The notes: generated by a model not told the origin, from the letters alone. A stretch of 64,000 bases of DNA from Enterobacter wuhouensis (GCF_004331265.1 NZ_SJOO01000002.1:310001-374000); one strand, 5' to 3'; counted from the first letter of the stretch, positions 1-11,070 are shown. Made by a program: numbers and translations.

Positions 1-1
1 C

Positions 2-1114
2 GACACCTTTATGGAGTCCTCCTGGTACTACGCGCGCTACACCTGCCCGCAGTATCAGGAAGGCATGCTGGATTCCGATGCGGCAAACTACTGGCTGCCG
101 GTAGACATCTACATTGGCGGTATCGAACACGCCATCATGCACCTGCTCTACTTCCGCTTCTTCCACAAGCTGATGCGTGATGCAGGCATGGTGAACTCTG
201 ACGAGCCGGCTAAGCAGCTGCTGTGTCAGGGAATGGTACTGGCGGATGCCTTCTATTACGTCGGCGAGAACGGCGAGCGTAACTGGGTTTCTCCGGTTGA
301 TGCGATTGTCGAGCGCGACGAGAAAGGCCGTATCGTTAAGGCGAAAGACGCTAAAGGTCATGAACTGGTTTACACCGGCATGAGCAAGATGTCCAAGTCC
401 AAAAACAACGGCATCGACCCGCAGGTCATGGTTGAACGCTACGGCGCAGACACCGTACGTCTGTTCATGATGTTTGCTTCTCCGGCTGACATGACCCTTG
501 AGTGGCAGGAATCCGGCGTGGAAGGCGCGAACCGCTTCCTGAAGCGCGTCTGGAAACTGGTTTATGAGCACACCTCTCAGGGCGAAGCTCCGGCCCTCAA
601 CGTGGCTGCACTGACTGAAGATCAGCAGGCCCTGCGTCGTGATGTTCATAAAACGATTGCAAAAGTCACCGATGATATTGGTCGTCGTCAGACCTTCAAT
701 ACCGCAATTGCGGCTATTATGGAACTGATGAACAAGCTGGCGAAAGCACCGCAGGAAGGCGAGCAGGATCGTGCCTTAATGCGTGAAGCGCTGCTGGCCG
801 TCGTTCGCATGCTGAACCCGTTCACCCCGCACGCCAGCTTTACCCTGTGGCAGGAGCTGAAAGGCGAAGGCGATATCGACAACGCGCCGTGGCCGGTCGC
901 AGACGAAGCGGCAATGGTGGAAAACACCACGCTGGTCGTGGTACAGGTTAACGGCAAGGTGCGCGGTAAAATTACCGTGGCCGTAGATGCAAGCGAAGAG
1001 CAGGTTCGCGAACGCGCAGGCCAGGAACCGCTGGTTGCGAAATATCTTGAGGGCGTTACCCTACGTAAAGCGATCTACGTACCGGGTAAATTGCTGAATC
1101 TGGTCGTTGGCTAA
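2..1114 (+). CDS. leuS: Leucyl-tRNA synthetase, C-terminal 370 residues (5' end outside window)
   Basis: Class I aminoacyl-tRNA synthetase that charges tRNA-Leu in the cytosol. The reading frame is open from base 2, so this is the end of a protein that is 860 aa in E. coli. The KMSKS ATP-binding loop is at 386-400 (KMSKS), followed by the helical anticodon-binding domain and the small C-terminal domain ending in LLNLVVG. The sequence is nearly identical to E. coli LeuS where I can compare it from memory. The gene is followed after 14 bp by lptE in the same direction, the usual leuS-lptE-holA-nadD operon. Confidence 0.97.
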   Translation, partial: DTFMESSWYYARYTCPQYQEGMLDSDAANYWLPVDIYIGGIEHAIMHLLYFRFFHKLMRDAGMVNSDEPAKQLLCQGMVLADAFYYVGENGERNWVSPVDAIVERDEKGRIVKAKDAKGHELVYTGMSKMSKSKNNGIDPQVMVERYGADTVRLFMMFASPADMTLEWQESGVEGANRFLKRVWKLVYEHTSQGEAPALNVAALTEDQQALRRDVHKTIAKVTDDIGRRQTFNTAIAAIMELMNKLAKAPQEGEQDRALMREALLAVVRMLNPFTPHASFTLWQELKGEGDIDNAPWPVADEAAMVENTTLVVVQVNGKVRGKITVAVDASEEQVRERAGQEPLVAKYLEGVTLRKAIYVPGKLLNLVVG

Positions 1115-1128
1115 GCGCGGGAGGAAAC

Positions 1129-1698
1129 GTGCGACAACTGGCAACAATACTCTTATCTCTGGCGGTGCTTGTCACCGCTGGCTGCGGCTGGCACCTGCGC
1201 AACACCACGGCAGTGCCTGCCCAGATGAAAACGATGATTTTCGACTCATCGGATCCGAATGGTCCGCTCAGCCGTGCCATTCGTAACCAGCTGCGCCTGA
1301 ACGGCGTTGAGCTTGTCGAGAAAGATACGCTGCGCCAGGATGTACCGTCTCTCCGTGTTCTGGGTATGACCCTGAGCAAAGATACGGCTTCTATCTTCCA
1401 GGACGGGCGTACCGCTGAGTACCAGATGGTCATGTCGGTTAACGCGGCAGTGCTAATCCCGGGTAAAGACATCTACCCAATCAGCACCAAAGTGTACCGT
1501 TCGTTCTTTGATAACCCGCAAACGGCTCTGGCGAAAGATGCCGAGCAGCAGATTATCATCAACGAAATGTACGACAAGGCTGCAGAACAGCTGATCCGCA
1601 AACTGCCGAGTATTGCCGCATCAACGAAGCAGGGCTCTGACATCATCGAAAAACCGGATGCCGATGCGTCTCCTGTTTCTACCTCCATGGGTAACTGA
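1129..1698 (+). CDS. lptE: LPS-assembly lipoprotein LptE (RlpB)
   Basis: Outer-membrane lipoprotein that plugs the LptD barrel and helps insert lipopolysaccharide into the outer leaflet. The 189-aa protein begins at a GTG preceded by a GGAGG-type site at 1120-1124. A signal peptide ends in a lipobox (TAGC) with the lipidated Cys at residue 19. The body (GWHLRNTT, then the conserved stretch [19 protein letters not shown]) matches enterobacterial LptE. The last 25 residues are low-complexity Asp/Ser/Thr and variable between species. Its stop codon overlaps the holA start by one base. Confidence 0.97.
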   Translation: MRQLATILLSLAVLVTAGCGWHLRNTTAVPAQMKTMIFDSSDPNGPLSRAIRNQLRLNGVELVEKDTLRQDVPSLRVLGMTLSKDTASIFQDGRTAEYQMVMSVNAAVLIPGKDIYPISTKVYRSFFDNPQTALAKDAEQQIIINEMYDKAAEQLIRKLPSIAASTKQGSDIIEKPDADASPVSTSMGN

Positions 1699-2729
1699 TG
1701 ATCAGGCTGTATCCTGAACAACTCCGCGCGCAGCTCAATGAAGGGCTGCGCGCGGCGTATCTGCTTCTCGGAAACGATCCGCTTTTACTTCAGGAAAGCC
1801 TTGATGCCGTTCGCCATGTGGCGGCGACTCAGGGCTTCGATGAACACCACACGTTCCAGTTGGATAACAGTACCGACTGGAATGCCCTCTTTTCGCTCTG
1901 CCAGGCGATGAGCCTGTTTGCGTCGCGCCAGACGATCCAGATCCTGCTCCCGGAAAATGGTCCTAACGCGGCGATCAATGAACAGCTTGCTACGCTGGTT
2001 AGCCTGTTGCACAGCGATCTGCTGCTGATTGTACGCGGCAACAAGCTCACCAAAGCGCAGGAAAACGCAGCATGGGTTACCCAGCTGGCGACTCACGCAG
2101 TGCTGGTTACCTGCCAGACGCCTGAACAGGCACACCTGCCAAAATGGGTCGCCGCGCGCGCAAAACAGCATAACCTGCAGCTGGATGACGCAGCGAATCA
2201 ACTGCTTTGCTACTGCTATGAAGGCAACCTGCTGGCGCTGGCACAGGCGCTGGACAGGCTCTCCCTGCTGTGGCCTGACGGTAAACTGACCTTGCCGCGC
2301 GTGGAGCAGGCCGTAAATGATGCTGCGCACTTTACCCCTTTCCACTGGGTGGATGCCTTGCTGTCGGCTAAGAGCAAACGCGCCCTGCATATTTTGCAGC
2401 AGCTACGGCTGGAAGGCAGTGAACCCGTCATTTTGCTGCGCACGCTGCAGCGCGAACTGCTGCTGCTGATCAATCTCAAACGTCAGTCGGCCACTACGCC
2501 GTTAAGATCGCTGTTTGATAAACACCGCGTATGGCAAAACCGCCGGGCGATGACCACTGAGGCAATCAACCGCCTGAGCCACGAGCAGCTTCGTCAGGCA
2601 ATTCAATTGCTGATGCGCGCTGAGCTTACGTTAAAACAAGATTACGGCCAGTCAATCTGGGCGGAGCTGGAAAGCCTTTCACTTCTGCTCTGCCACAAGG
2701 CGCTGGCTGACGTATTTATCGATGGATAG
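1698..2729 (+). CDS. holA: DNA polymerase III subunit delta
   Basis: Delta subunit of the clamp-loader complex, which opens the beta sliding clamp. It is 343 aa, the same as E. coli HolA. It starts [13 protein letters not shown] and contains the AAA+-like fold without a functional P-loop, as expected for delta. The ATG overlaps the lptE stop (TGATG), and the TAG stop lies one base before the preferred nadD start, so the three genes are translationally coupled. Confidence 0.97.
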   Translation: MIRLYPEQLRAQLNEGLRAAYLLLGNDPLLLQESLDAVRHVAATQGFDEHHTFQLDNSTDWNALFSLCQAMSLFASRQTIQILLPENGPNAAINEQLATLVSLLHSDLLLIVRGNKLTKAQENAAWVTQLATHAVLVTCQTPEQAHLPKWVAARAKQHNLQLDDAANQLLCYCYEGNLLALAQALDRLSLLWPDGKLTLPRVEQAVNDAAHFTPFHWVDALLSAKSKRALHILQQLRLEGSEPVILLRTLQRELLLLINLKRQSATTPLRSLFDKHRVWQNRRAMTTEAINRLSHEQLRQAIQLLMRAELTLKQDYGQSIWAELESLSLLLCHKALADVFIDG

Positions 2730-2730
2730 T

Positions 2731-3387
2731 ATGCATTCACTACAGGCGTTGTACGGCGGGACTTTCGATCCGGTCCACTACGGGCATCTTAAGCCCGTCG
2801 AAATACTGGCAAATTTGATTGGCCTGAAGCGCGTGACCATCATGCCTAATAACGTCCCGCCCCACCGCCCTCAGCCTGAAGCAACCAGCGAGCAGCGTAA
2901 AGAGATGCTCGCGCTGGCAATAGCGGATAAACCGCTCTTTAGCCTGGACGAGCGGGAACTGCGCCGCGATACCCCTTCGTGGACATCGCAAACATTGCAG
3001 GAGTGGCGGGCAGAGCAAGGGCCACACAGGCCGCTGGCCTTCATCATAGGCCAGGATTCGCTGCTTAACTTCCCCAGCTGGCACCAGTATGAAACCATTC
3101 TGGATAACAGCCACCTTCTCGTCTGCCGCCGCCCGGGCTATCCGTTAACCATGCGTGAAGAGCAGTATCAGGACTGGCTTGAGGCCCATCTGACCGACAA
3201 TGTAGAAGATCTGCATACCCTGCCCGCCGGCAAGATTTATCTGGCGGAGACGCCGTGGTTTGATATTTCTGCGACCATTATTCGTGAGCGGCTGCAGAAC
3301 GGGCTGGCCTGCGACGATCTGCTGCCATCCTCAGTGCTGGCGTATATTCACGAGCATGGGCTGTATCATAAAAGCGCAGACGCATAG
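2731..3387 (+). CDS. nadD: Nicotinate-nucleotide adenylyltransferase
   Basis: Joins ATP and nicotinate mononucleotide to form deamido-NAD in NAD biosynthesis. The nucleotidyltransferase motif [11 protein letters not shown] lies near the N-terminus and the second motif ISATIIRER near the C-terminus. I place the start at ATG 2731 ([10 protein letters not shown]), which aligns with the E. coli start and gives 218 aa. An in-frame ATG nine bases earlier (2722) would overlap holA. In E. coli the next gene is cobC; here none follows and a 270-bp gap leads to rsfS. Confidence 0.96.
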   Translation: MHSLQALYGGTFDPVHYGHLKPVEILANLIGLKRVTIMPNNVPPHRPQPEATSEQRKEMLALAIADKPLFSLDERELRRDTPSWTSQTLQEWRAEQGPHRPLAFIIGQDSLLNFPSWHQYETILDNSHLLVCRRPGYPLTMREEQYQDWLEAHLTDNVEDLHTLPAGKIYLAETPWFDISATIIRERLQNGLACDDLLPSSVLAYIHEHGLYHKSADA

Positions 3388-3657
3388 CCGGGCAGCACGA
3401 AATAGCGCCTTATTGATTATCCTGCCTTGACAGAGTAAGCCATACTGTTATCCTCCGCTGCCAGACTTTCCCGCCGTTCATTGCTTTACAGAAATTGTTT
3501 TACAAAAATGGCGATGCAATCTCAGGCGGAGGGTGGGATGATACCCGCCTTCAAAAGCCCGGCCGGCGACATTTGTCCCGACACTGGCGTCAGTTCAGGT
3601 ATACTGTCTGGCCACAAATTCATAGTTGCACCATCTTATTCACCCCAGGGGGAAAAC
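3388..3657. other. Intergenic gap nadD-rsfS at the E. coli cobC position
   Basis: No gene is seen here although cobC (alpha-ribazole phosphatase) fills this place in E. coli. The gap holds a TTGACA at 3427-3432 with only poor -10 candidates 13-15 bp away, and a TATACT at 3600-3605 about 50 bp before rsfS. Either could give the rsfS-mrdAB operon its own promoter. Neither pair has good spacing, so promoter positions are uncertain. I see no recognisable cobC remnant. Confidence 0.4.
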
Positions 3658-3975
3658 TTGCAGGGTAAAGCACTCCAGGATTTTGTTATCGACAAAATTG
3701 ATGACCTGAAAGGTCAGGACATCATCGCTATCGACGTAAAGGGTAAATCCAGCATCACCGATTGCATGATTATTTGCACCGGGACATCCACTCGCCATGT
3801 AGTTTCTATCGCTAACCACGTGGTTCAGGAATCACGCGCTGCAGGGCTTTATCCGCTTGGCATGGAAGGCGAAGCTACGGCTGACTGGGTGGTAGTCGAT
3901 CTCGGCGATGTGATTGTCCACGTCCTGCAGGAAGAGAGCCGTCGCCTGTATGAGCTGGAAAAACTCTGGGGTTAA
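3658..3975 (+). CDS. rsfS: Ribosome silencing factor RsfS
   Basis: Binds ribosomal protein uL14 and blocks joining of the subunits in stationary phase or starvation. The 105-aa protein starts at a TTG (3658), giving (M)[18 protein letters not shown], which aligns exactly with E. coli RsfS. An upstream ATG at 3481 would add 59 unrelated residues and is not supported. A GGGGG stretch about 7 bases before TTG serves as ribosome binding site. It is followed after 3 bases by rlmH, the first of a cell-wall operon. Confidence 0.95.
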   Translation: MQGKALQDFVIDKIDDLKGQDIIAIDVKGKSSITDCMIICTGTSTRHVVSIANHVVQESRAAGLYPLGMEGEATADWVVVDLGDVIVHVLQEESRRLYELEKLWG

Positions 3976-3978
3976 TGC

Positions 3979-4446
3979 GTGAAGTTGCAGCTGGTCGCCG
4001 TCGGCACAAAAATGCCGGACTGGGTACAAACTGGTTTTACCGAGTATCTGCGCCGTTTCCCGAAGGATATGCCGTTCGAACTGGTGGAGATCCCAGCAGG
4101 CAAGCGCGGCAAGAACGCGGATATTAAACGTATTCTCGATAAAGAGGGAGAGCTGATGCTGGCTGCCGCAGGCAAAAACCGCATCGTGACCCTCGATATT
4201 CCAGGGAAACCCTGGGATACGCCGCAGCTGGCGCACGAACTGGAGCGCTGGAAGCAGGATGGCCGTGACGTCAGTCTGTTGATTGGCGGGCCAGAGGGGT
4301 TATCCCCCGCCTGTAAAGCGGCAGCAGAACAAAGTTGGTCCCTCTCCGCGCTGACGCTTCCCCACCCGCTCGTTCGGGTTCTGGTGGCAGAAAGCCTCTA
4401 TCGCGCGTGGAGCATTACTACCAACCACCCATATCACCGCGAGTAG
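3979..4446 (+). CDS. rlmH: 23S rRNA pseudouridine-1915 N3-methyltransferase
   Basis: SPOUT-family methyltransferase that modifies pseudouridine 1915 in helix 69 of 23S rRNA, acting on assembled 70S ribosomes. It is 155 aa, the same as E. coli RlmH (YbeA). It begins at GTG 3979 ([11 protein letters not shown]). The SPOUT knot elements [11 protein letters not shown] and the C-terminal [12 protein letters not shown] are visible. It is three bases after rsfS and 28 bases before mrdA. Confidence 0.97.
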   Translation: MKLQLVAVGTKMPDWVQTGFTEYLRRFPKDMPFELVEIPAGKRGKNADIKRILDKEGELMLAAAGKNRIVTLDIPGKPWDTPQLAHELERWKQDGRDVSLLIGGPEGLSPACKAAAEQSWSLSALTLPHPLVRVLVAESLYRAWSITTNHPYHRE

Positions 4447-4474
4447 TGAATGACCAGGGTAGATTAAGCAGCGG

Positions 4475-6376
4475 ATGAAACTACAGAATTCTTTTCGCGA
4501 CTATACGGCTGAGTCCGCGCTGTTTGTGCGCCGGGCGCTGGTCGCCTTTACGGGGATTTTGCTGCTGACCGGCGTGCTGATCGCCAACCTTTATAATCTG
4601 CAAATTGTCAGATTTACCGATTACCAGACGCGCTCGAACGAAAACCGTATCAAGCTGGTGCCTATCGCGCCCAGCCGCGGCATTATTTATGACCGCAACG
4701 GCACGCCGCTGGCCTTAAACCGCACCATCTACCAGATCGAGATGATGCCGGAGAAAGTCGACAGCGTGCAGGATACGCTGGAAGCGCTGAAGGGCGTTGT
4801 CGATCTCACCGACGACGATATCGCCGCCTTCAAGAAAGAACGCGCTCGCTCGCACCGCTTTACCTCTATTCCAGTCAAAACAAACCTGACCGAAGTGCAG
4901 GTGGCCCGCTTTGCCGTAAACCAGTACCGTTTCCCGGGTGTGGAAGTAAAGGGCTACAAGCGCCGCTTCTATCCTTATGGCTCTGCGCTGACGCACGTGA
5001 TTGGCTACGTTTCCAAAATTAACGATAAAGACGTTGACCGCCTCGATAAGGACGGCAAGCTGGCGAACTACGCCGCGACGCACGATATCGGCAAGCTGGG
5101 CATTGAGCGCTATTACGAAAATGTCCTGCACGGACAAACCGGCTACGAAGAGGTTGAAGTCAACAACCGTGGCCGCGTGATCCGCCAGCTGAAAGAGGTT
5201 CCACCTCAGGCGGGACATGACGTCTATCTGACGCTCGATCTTAAGCTCCAGCAATATATTGAAACCCTGCTGGCCGGCAGCCGCGCTGCCGTTGTGGTCA
5301 CCGATCCGCGTACGGGCGGCATTCTGGCGATGGTATCCATGCCAAGTTACGACCCTAACCTCTTTGTCGACGGCATATCCAGCAAGGACTATTCCGGCCT
5401 GCTTAACGATCCCAATACGCCGCTGGTAAACCGCGCAACCCAGGGCGTTTATCCTCCTGCATCGACGGTCAAACCTTATGTCGCCGTGTCTGCGTTAAGC
5501 GCAGGGGTGATCAACCGCAATACCAGCCTGTTTGACCCGGGCTGGTGGCAGCTGCCGGGCTCAGAAAAGCGCTATCGCGACTGGAAAAAATGGGGCCATG
5601 GCCATCTGAACGTGACCAAATCGCTGGAAGAATCCGCGGATACCTTCTTCTATCAGGTCGCCTATGACATGGGGATTGACCGCCTGTCCGAGTGGATGAG
5701 TAAATTTGGCTACGGGCATTACACCGGGGTCGATCTCTCAGAAGAACGCTCAGGCAACATGCCCACCCGCGAATGGAAGCTCAAGCGCTTTAAAAAGCCG
5801 TGGTATCAGGGTGATACCATTCCGGTAGGTATCGGCCAGGGCTACTGGACCGCCACCCCGCTGCAGATGAACAAAGCCATGATGATCCTCATCAACGATG
5901 GCGTGGTTAAAGTGCCGCACCTGCTGCAGAGTACGGTTGAAGGCGGTAAAAAAGTGCCGTGGATGCAGCCGCACGAAGCCCCGGTGGGCGATATTCATTC
6001 CGGCTTCTGGGAAATCGCTAAAGACGGGATGTACGGCGTAGCAAACCGCCCTAACGGGACGGCGCATAAATACTTTGCCGGTGCCCCTTACAAAGTGGCC
6101 GCCAAATCAGGTACCGCGCAGGTCTTCGGCCTGAAGGCAAACGAAACCTATAACGCACACAAAATTGCGGAACGTCTGCGTGACCACAAGCTCATGACGG
6201 CGTTTGCCCCTTATGATAACCCGCAGGTTGCGGTGGCGATGATCCTGGAAAACGGCGGTGCAGGTCCGGCTGTGGGTACCATCATGCGTCAAATCCTCGA
6301 CCATATAATGTTGGGCGACAACAACACCGACCTGCCGGCAGAAAACCCGGCAGCCGCTGCGGCGGAGGACCAATAA
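4475..6376 (+). CDS. mrdA: Peptidoglycan DD-transpeptidase MrdA (PBP2)
   Basis: Class B penicillin-binding protein of the elongasome. It cross-links peptidoglycan during lateral wall growth together with the glycosyltransferase RodA. It is 633 aa, with one N-terminal membrane segment (residues about 20-42), a pedestal domain and a transpeptidase domain. The acylated serine is Ser330 in the STVK motif. The SAD second motif and the KSGTAQ third motif follow. mrdB starts two bases after its stop, so the PBP2-RodA pair is co-expressed. Confidence 0.98.
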   Translation: MKLQNSFRDYTAESALFVRRALVAFTGILLLTGVLIANLYNLQIVRFTDYQTRSNENRIKLVPIAPSRGIIYDRNGTPLALNRTIYQIEMMPEKVDSVQDTLEALKGVVDLTDDDIAAFKKERARSHRFTSIPVKTNLTEVQVARFAVNQYRFPGVEVKGYKRRFYPYGSALTHVIGYVSKINDKDVDRLDKDGKLANYAATHDIGKLGIERYYENVLHGQTGYEEVEVNNRGRVIRQLKEVPPQAGHDVYLTLDLKLQQYIETLLAGSRAAVVVTDPRTGGILAMVSMPSYDPNLFVDGISSKDYSGLLNDPNTPLVNRATQGVYPPASTVKPYVAVSALSAGVINRNTSLFDPGWWQLPGSEKRYRDWKKWGHGHLNVTKSLEESADTFFYQVAYDMGIDRLSEWMSKFGYGHYTGVDLSEERSGNMPTREWKLKRFKKPWYQGDTIPVGIGQGYWTATPLQMNKAMMILINDGVVKVPHLLQSTVEGGKKVPWMQPHEAPVGDIHSGFWEIAKDGMYGVANRPNGTAHKYFAGAPYKVAAKSGTAQVFGLKANETYNAHKIAERLRDHKLMTAFAPYDNPQVAVAMILENGGAGPAVGTIMRQILDHIMLGDNNTDLPAENPAAAAAEDQ

Positions 6377-6378
6377 TC

Positions 6379-7491
6379 ATGACGGATAATCCGAATAAAA
6401 AATCGCTGTGGGACAAAATCCACATCGACCCAGCCATGCTGCTGATCCTGCTGGCTTTGCTGGTCTACAGCGCTCTGGTTATCTGGAGCGCCAGCGGCCA
6501 GGACATCGGCATGATGGAGCGCAAGATTGGCCAGATTGCGATGGGCCTGGTCATTATGGTGGTCATGGCGCAAATCCCGCCGCGCGTCTACGAAGGCTGG
6601 GCGCCTTACCTCTACATATTTTGTATCGTGCTGCTGGTTGCGGTAGATGCCTTTGGTGCCATTTCCAAAGGTGCGCAGCGCTGGCTTGACCTGGGTATTG
6701 TCCGCTTCCAGCCGTCGGAAATTGCTAAAATTGCCGTGCCGCTGATGGTGGCGCGTTTTATCAACCGCGACGTCTGCCCGCCTTCGCTTAAAAATACCGC
6801 GATCGCGCTGGTGCTGATTTTCCTGCCAACCCTGCTGGTTGCGGCGCAGCCTGACCTTGGCACCTCGATTCTGATCGCGCTCTCCGGTCTGTTTGTGTTG
6901 TTCCTGTCGGGGCTGAGCTGGCGTCTGATTGGCATCGCCGTAGTGCTGGTTGCGGCCTTTATTCCCATCCTGTGGTTCTTCCTGATGCATGATTATCAGC
7001 GCCAGCGCGTGATGATGCTGCTCGATCCGGAAACCGATCCGCTGGGTGCGGGCTATCATATTATTCAGTCAAAAATTGCCATTGGCTCCGGCGGCCTGCG
7101 CGGTAAAGGCTGGCTACACGGCACGCAGTCTCAGCTGGAGTTCCTGCCAGAGCGCCATACGGACTTCATCTTTGCAGTGCTGGCGGAGGAACTGGGGCTG
7201 GTTGGCATCCTGATCCTGCTGGCGCTTTACGTGCTGCTGATCATGCGAGGGCTATGGATTGCCGCACGCGCGCAAACCACCTTTGGTCGCGTCATGGCCG
7301 GTGGATTGATGTTGATTTTATTCGTTTATGTCTTCGTAAATATTGGTATGGTGAGTGGTATTCTGCCGGTTGTAGGCGTACCGCTGCCGCTAGTGAGCTA
7401 CGGAGGCTCGGCACTGATCGTGTTGATGGCCGGGTTTGGTATCGTGATGTCGATCCACACCCACAGAAAAATGTTGTCAAAAAGCGTATAA
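6379..7491 (+). CDS. mrdB: Peptidoglycan glycosyltransferase RodA
   Basis: SEDS-family glycosyltransferase that polymerises lipid II for lateral wall growth and works as a complex with PBP2. It is 370 aa, the same as E. coli RodA, with about ten hydrophobic segments. Conserved SEDS stretches are visible, such as [16 protein letters not shown] and VSYGGSA near the C-terminus. It lies between mrdA and rlpA with 2 and 16 bases of spacing. Confidence 0.98.
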   Translation: MTDNPNKKSLWDKIHIDPAMLLILLALLVYSALVIWSASGQDIGMMERKIGQIAMGLVIMVVMAQIPPRVYEGWAPYLYIFCIVLLVAVDAFGAISKGAQRWLDLGIVRFQPSEIAKIAVPLMVARFINRDVCPPSLKNTAIALVLIFLPTLLVAAQPDLGTSILIALSGLFVLFLSGLSWRLIGIAVVLVAAFIPILWFFLMHDYQRQRVMMLLDPETDPLGAGYHIIQSKIAIGSGGLRGKGWLHGTQSQLEFLPERHTDFIFAVLAEELGLVGILILLALYVLLIMRGLWIAARAQTTFGRVMAGGLMLILFVYVFVNIGMVSGILPVVGVPLPLVSYGGSALIVLMAGFGIVMSIHTHRKMLSKSV

Positions 7492-7507
7492 AAATAAGGG
7501 GATCGCA

Positions 7508-8614
7508 ATGCGTAAGCAGTGGCTGGGGATCTGCATTGCAGCGAGTTTACTTGCTGCATGTACAAGTGATGATGGTCAGCAGCAGGCGACCGTTGCGCCG
7601 CCGCAGCCTGCGGTCTGTAATGGCCCAATCGTTGAGATTAGCGGTGCCGAACCGGTCTATGAACAGCCGAACGCAACGGCAAATCAGGATTACCAGCGCG
7701 ACGGCAAAAGCTACAAAATCGTTCAGGACCCGTCCCGCTTCAGCCAGGCTGGCTTTGCCGCTATCTATGATGCGGAACCCGGCAGTAATCTGACCGCGTC
7801 TGGCGAAGCCTTCGACCCAACGCAGCTGACGGCTGCACATCCAACGCTGCCTATCCCGAGCTATGCCCGCATAACAAACCTGGCGAATGGCCGAATGATC
7901 GTGGTGAAAATTAACGATCGCGGCCCTTACGGTAACGATCGCGTGATTTCACTCTCTCGTGCGTCCGCCGATCGCCTGAACACCTCGAACAATACCAAGG
8001 TCCGTATCGACCCGATTATTGTGGCGCAGGATGGTTCGCTCTCCGGGCCAGGCACAGCCTGTACGACGGTGGCAAAACAGACTTACGCCCTCCCCGACCG
8101 CCCGAATCTGGACGGCGGAATGGGAAGCGTGTCTTCCCCGGCTGAGCCTGCTCAGCCCGGGGGAGAAATTCGCCCCATCAGCAACGACACCCTGCAAAGC
8201 GATGACAGCACGGATGCTCCGGTAAAAAGTAGCGGCTTCCTGGGCGCGCCGACGACCTTAGCCTCGGGCGTGCTGGAAGGCAGCGAGCCAACGCCCGCTC
8301 CTGTAGCCACGCCGGTTACTCAGCCAGCGCCCGTAACGGCTCCGACTACCGCGCAAAGTGCGCCAGCGTCTGCTCCGGCCACCTCTGCGGGCGGCTTTGT
8401 GGTGCAGGTTGGCGCGGTGAGCGATCGGGCACGTGCGCAGCAGTATCAGCAGCGCTTGACCCAGCAGTTTGATGTCCCGGGCCGCGTTGAGCAAAACGGC
8501 GCGGTCTGGCGTATCCAGATGGGGCCGTTTGCCAGCAAATCGCAGGCAGTCGCCCTGCAGCAACGTTTGCAAAATGAAGCGAAATTGCAGTCATTTATCA
8601 CTGTTGCGAAGTAA
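7508..8614 (+). CDS. rlpA: Septal ring lytic transglycosylase lipoprotein RlpA
   Basis: Outer-membrane lipoprotein with a double-psi beta-barrel domain (about residues 75-170, with the conserved KINDRGPYGNDRVISLS) and a C-terminal SPOR domain (about residues 294-368). The SPOR domain targets denuded septal glycan. The lipobox LAAC places the lipidated Cys at residue 18. A Pro/Ala/Thr-rich linker joins the domains. In Pseudomonas the protein cleaves denuded glycan strands; the enterobacterial protein has a less clear activity. It is the last gene of the rsfS-rlpA run. Confidence 0.95.
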   Translation: MRKQWLGICIAASLLAACTSDDGQQQATVAPPQPAVCNGPIVEISGAEPVYEQPNATANQDYQRDGKSYKIVQDPSRFSQAGFAAIYDAEPGSNLTASGEAFDPTQLTAAHPTLPIPSYARITNLANGRMIVVKINDRGPYGNDRVISLSRASADRLNTSNNTKVRIDPIIVAQDGSLSGPGTACTTVAKQTYALPDRPNLDGGMGSVSSPAEPAQPGGEIRPISNDTLQSDDSTDAPVKSSGFLGAPTTLASGVLEGSEPTPAPVATPVTQPAPVTAPTTAQSAPASAPATSAGGFVVQVGAVSDRARAQQYQQRLTQQFDVPGRVEQNGAVWRIQMGPFASKSQAVALQQRLQNEAKLQSFITVAK

Positions 8615-8691
8615 TTAATCGGCGGTATCCGAATTGTCAATTTGTGTAACTTACATTCACAAAGTCGCACTGAAAGTCGGATGCCTGCCTG

Positions 8692-8709
8692 TATAGCTTT
8701 TGCTATAGT
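8692..8709 (+). promoter_or_regulatory. Putative -10 region within an inverted repeat upstream of dacA
   Basis: TATAGT at 8704-8709 is a good sigma70 -10 box 44 bp before the dacA start. It lies in the right arm of an inverted repeat TATAGC-tttt-GCTATA (8692-8707). No good -35 box is visible at the proper spacing. The dacA promoter is the likely role, but the repeat may also act as a binding site. Confidence 0.4.
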
Positions 8710-8752
8710 AAGGCACTTTTTTTAATTCCATCACGGATGTCGTAGTTCGACC

Positions 8753-9964
8753 ATGAAGACCACTTTCTCTGCTCGTTTTGTGCAGCGCATCGCGCTCACC
8801 ACGGCCCTTTGCGCGGCTGCACTCTCTGCAGCGCACGCGGATGACCTGAACATCAAGACCATGATCCCTGGCGTTCCGCAAATCGACGCGGAATCCTACA
8901 TCCTGATCGATTACAACTCTGGCAAAGTTCTGGCTGAACAGAATGCCGATGCCCGTCGCGATCCGGCCAGCCTGACCAAAATGATGACCAGCTACGTTAT
9001 CGGCCAGGCCATGAAGGCGGGTAAATTCAAAGAAACCGACCTGGTGACCATCGGTAACGATGCGTGGGCAACCGGTAACCCGGTGTTCAAGGGTTCATCG
9101 CTGATGTTCCTGAAGCCTGGCATGCAGGTACCCGTTTCTCAGCTGATCCGTGGTATCAACCTGCAGTCCGGTAACGATGCCTGCGTGGCAATGGCCGATT
9201 TCGCCGCGGGCAGCCAGGACGCGTTTGTTGGCCTGATGAACAGCTACGTTTCTGCGCTGGGCCTGAAAAACAGCCACTTCCAGACCGTACATGGCCTGGA
9301 CGCAGACGGTCAGTACAGCTCCGCACGTGACATGGCCCTGATTGGTCAGGCCCTGATCCGTGATGTGCCAAACGAATACACTATCTACAAAGAAAAAGAG
9401 TTTACCTTCAACGGCATCCGTCAGACCAACCGTAACGGCCTGCTGTGGGATAACAGCCTGAACGTTGACGGTATCAAGACCGGCCATACCGATAAAGCGG
9501 GCTATAACCTGGTGGCTTCCGCCACTGAAGGCCAGATGCGCCTGATCTCCGCCGTGATGGGTGGTCGCACCTTCAAAGGCCGCGAAACCGAAAGTAAAAA
9601 ACTGCTGACCTGGGGCTTCCGTTTCTTCGAAACCGTGAATCCGCTGAAAGCGGGGAAAGAGTTCGCCTCTGAGCCGGTCTGGTTCGGTAATAACGATCGT
9701 GCTTCGCTGGGCGTGGATAAGGACCTTTATCTCACCATTCCTCGTGGCCGCATGAAAGATCTGAAAGCGAGCTACGTGCTCAACACCACCGAGCTGCACG
9801 CACCGCTGCAGAAAAACCAGGTTGTGGGCACCATCAACTTCCAGCTGGATGGCAAAACCATCGACCAGCGCCCGCTCGTAGTCCTGGATGAAATTCCGGA
9901 AGGCAATTTCTTCGGCAAAATCATTGATTACATTAAATTGATGTTCCACCACTGGTTTGGCTAA
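8753..9964 (+). CDS. dacA: D-alanyl-D-alanine carboxypeptidase DacA (PBP5)
   Basis: Removes the terminal D-Ala from pentapeptide side chains in the periplasm and helps keep cell shape regular. It is 403 aa, with a signal peptide ending about residue 29 (AAHA|DDLN). The catalytic Ser73 is in SLTK (Ser44 in mature numbering), followed by the SGN motif and the KTGHT motif. The C-terminal amphipathic helix ([15 protein letters not shown]) is the inner-membrane anchor. The gene stands alone between rlpA and a strong terminator. Confidence 0.98.
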   Translation: MKTTFSARFVQRIALTTALCAAALSAAHADDLNIKTMIPGVPQIDAESYILIDYNSGKVLAEQNADARRDPASLTKMMTSYVIGQAMKAGKFKETDLVTIGNDAWATGNPVFKGSSLMFLKPGMQVPVSQLIRGINLQSGNDACVAMADFAAGSQDAFVGLMNSYVSALGLKNSHFQTVHGLDADGQYSSARDMALIGQALIRDVPNEYTIYKEKEFTFNGIRQTNRNGLLWDNSLNVDGIKTGHTDKAGYNLVASATEGQMRLISAVMGGRTFKGRETESKKLLTWGFRFFETVNPLKAGKEFASEPVWFGNNDRASLGVDKDLYLTIPRGRMKDLKASYVLNTTELHAPLQKNQVVGTINFQLDGKTIDQRPLVVLDEIPEGNFFGKIIDYIKLMFHHWFG

Positions 9965-10017
9965 AAATTGAACACTTGAAAGTGTGATTTTGATCCCCAT
10001 ATACTAAGTATCCTGAT

Positions 10018-10050
10018 AACTCCCACCTGACGTGGGAGTTATTATTTTTT
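10018..10050 (+). terminator. Rho-independent terminator after dacA
   Basis: A 9-bp stem (AACTCCCAC / GTGGGAGTT) with a 5-base loop is followed by ATTATTTTTT. It lies 54 bp after dacA and 21 bp before ybeD. Confidence 0.9.
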
Positions 10051-10070
10051 GACGTTACGCCGGAGCTGAC

Positions 10071-10334
10071 ATGAAAACCAAACTTAACGAACTGCTTGAA
10101 TTCCCTACCTCATTTACTTACAAAGTGATGGGTCTGGCGAAACCTGAGCTGGTTGATCAGGTGGTTGAAGTGGTACAGCGCCATGCGCCGGGCGACTACT
10201 CTCCGTCAGTAAAACCAAGCAGCAAGGGCAACTACCACTCGGTTTCTATTACCATCACCGCGACTCACATTGAGCAGGTTGAGACGCTGTACGAAGAACT
10301 CGGCAATATCGAAATTGTTCGTATGGTGCTGTAG
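10071..10334 (+). CDS. ybeD: DUF493 family protein YbeD
   Basis: Small (87 aa) cytosolic protein with an ACT-like ferredoxin fold in the E. coli structure. The start [21 protein letters not shown] and the end NIEIVRMVL are conserved. No biochemical function is firmly established; its constant position next to lipB suggests a link with lipoate metabolism. A GGAG-type site precedes the ATG. Confidence 0.93.
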   Translation: MKTKLNELLEFPTSFTYKVMGLAKPELVDQVVEVVQRHAPGDYSPSVKPSSKGNYHSVSITITATHIEQVETLYEELGNIEIVRMVL

Positions 10335-10343
10335 TCCCTCTGC

Positions 10344-10367
10344 GGTTACCCGGTTTACCGGGTAACC
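10344..10367. other. Perfect 10-bp hairpin between ybeD and lipB
   Basis: GGTTACCCGG and CCGGGTAACC are separated by a TTTA loop, starting 10 bp after the ybeD stop. There is no T-run on either side, so it is not a standard terminator. It may stabilise the ybeD end of the message or serve as a processing site. Confidence 0.6.
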
Positions 10368-10428
10368 CGCCTCCCCGCTGTGATATACTCCCTCCCATCT
10401 TTTGTCCCTCGTCTTCGGAGACGTTGTT

Positions 10429-11070
10429 GTGTTCCAGGATAAAATTCTCGTCCGTCAACTCGGGCTTCAACCTTACGAGCCTGTCTCCCAGGCCATGCAT
10501 GACTTCACCGATTCACGCGACGACACCACCCCCGATGAGATCTGGCTGGTTGAGCACCTTCCCGTGTTTACGCAGGGCCAGGCAGGGAAAGCCGAGCATT
10601 TATTGATGACGGGCGATATCCCGGTGATTCAGAGCGACCGTGGCGGGCAGGTGACGTATCACGGCCCCGGGCAGCAGGTGATGTACGTTTTGCTTAATCT
10701 GAAACGCCGTAAGCTGGGCGTACGCGAACTGGTTACCCTGCTGGAACAAACCGTGGTTAACACGCTGGGTGAATACGGTATAGAAGCCCATCCGCGTGCC
10801 GATGCGCCGGGCGTTTATGTTGGTGAAATGAAGATCTGTTCTTTAGGCCTGCGCATCCGTAAAGGCTGCTCGTTCCACGGGCTGGCATTGAATATAAATA
10901 TGGATCTCACGCCGTTTCAGCGCATCAATCCTTGCGGCTATGCCGGAATGGAAATGACGCAAATGCGCCAGTGGGTTGAGACCGCTACGCCAGATAATAT
11001 TCGTCCTGTACTTTTAAACAACTTTTTAGCGCTGCTTAACAATCCTTCCCACGAATATATCCCTGCTTAA
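10429..11070 (+). CDS. lipB: Lipoyl(octanoyl) transferase LipB
   Basis: Transfers octanoate from acyl carrier protein to the lipoyl domains of pyruvate and 2-oxoglutarate dehydrogenases and the glycine cleavage H protein. I place the start at GTG 10429, giving (M)[11 protein letters not shown] and 213 aa as in E. coli; a GGAG at 10417-10420 supports it. The motifs [13 protein letters not shown] and the catalytic Cys in KICSLGLRI are visible. LipA, which adds the sulfurs, is encoded 1.5 kb downstream. Confidence 0.96.
   Translation: MFQDKILVRQLGLQPYEPVSQAMHDFTDSRDDTTPDEIWLVEHLPVFTQGQAGKAEHLLMTGDIPVIQSDRGGQVTYHGPGQQVMYVLLNLKRRKLGVRELVTLLEQTVVNTLGEYGIEAHPRADAPGVYVGEMKICSLGLRIRKGCSFHGLALNINMDLTPFQRINPCGYAGMEMTQMRQWVETATPDNIRPVLLNNFLALLNNPSHEYIPA

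Noticed and set aside
3427-3455. Strong sigma70 promoter from TTGACA at 3427
   Set aside because: No -10 hexamer of good quality lies at 16-18 bp, so I do not call it as a promoter on its own.
3481-3657. Extended N-terminus for RsfS from an upstream ATG
   Set aside because: The extra 59 residues have no counterpart in RsfS, and the TTG at 3658 aligns exactly with the known start.
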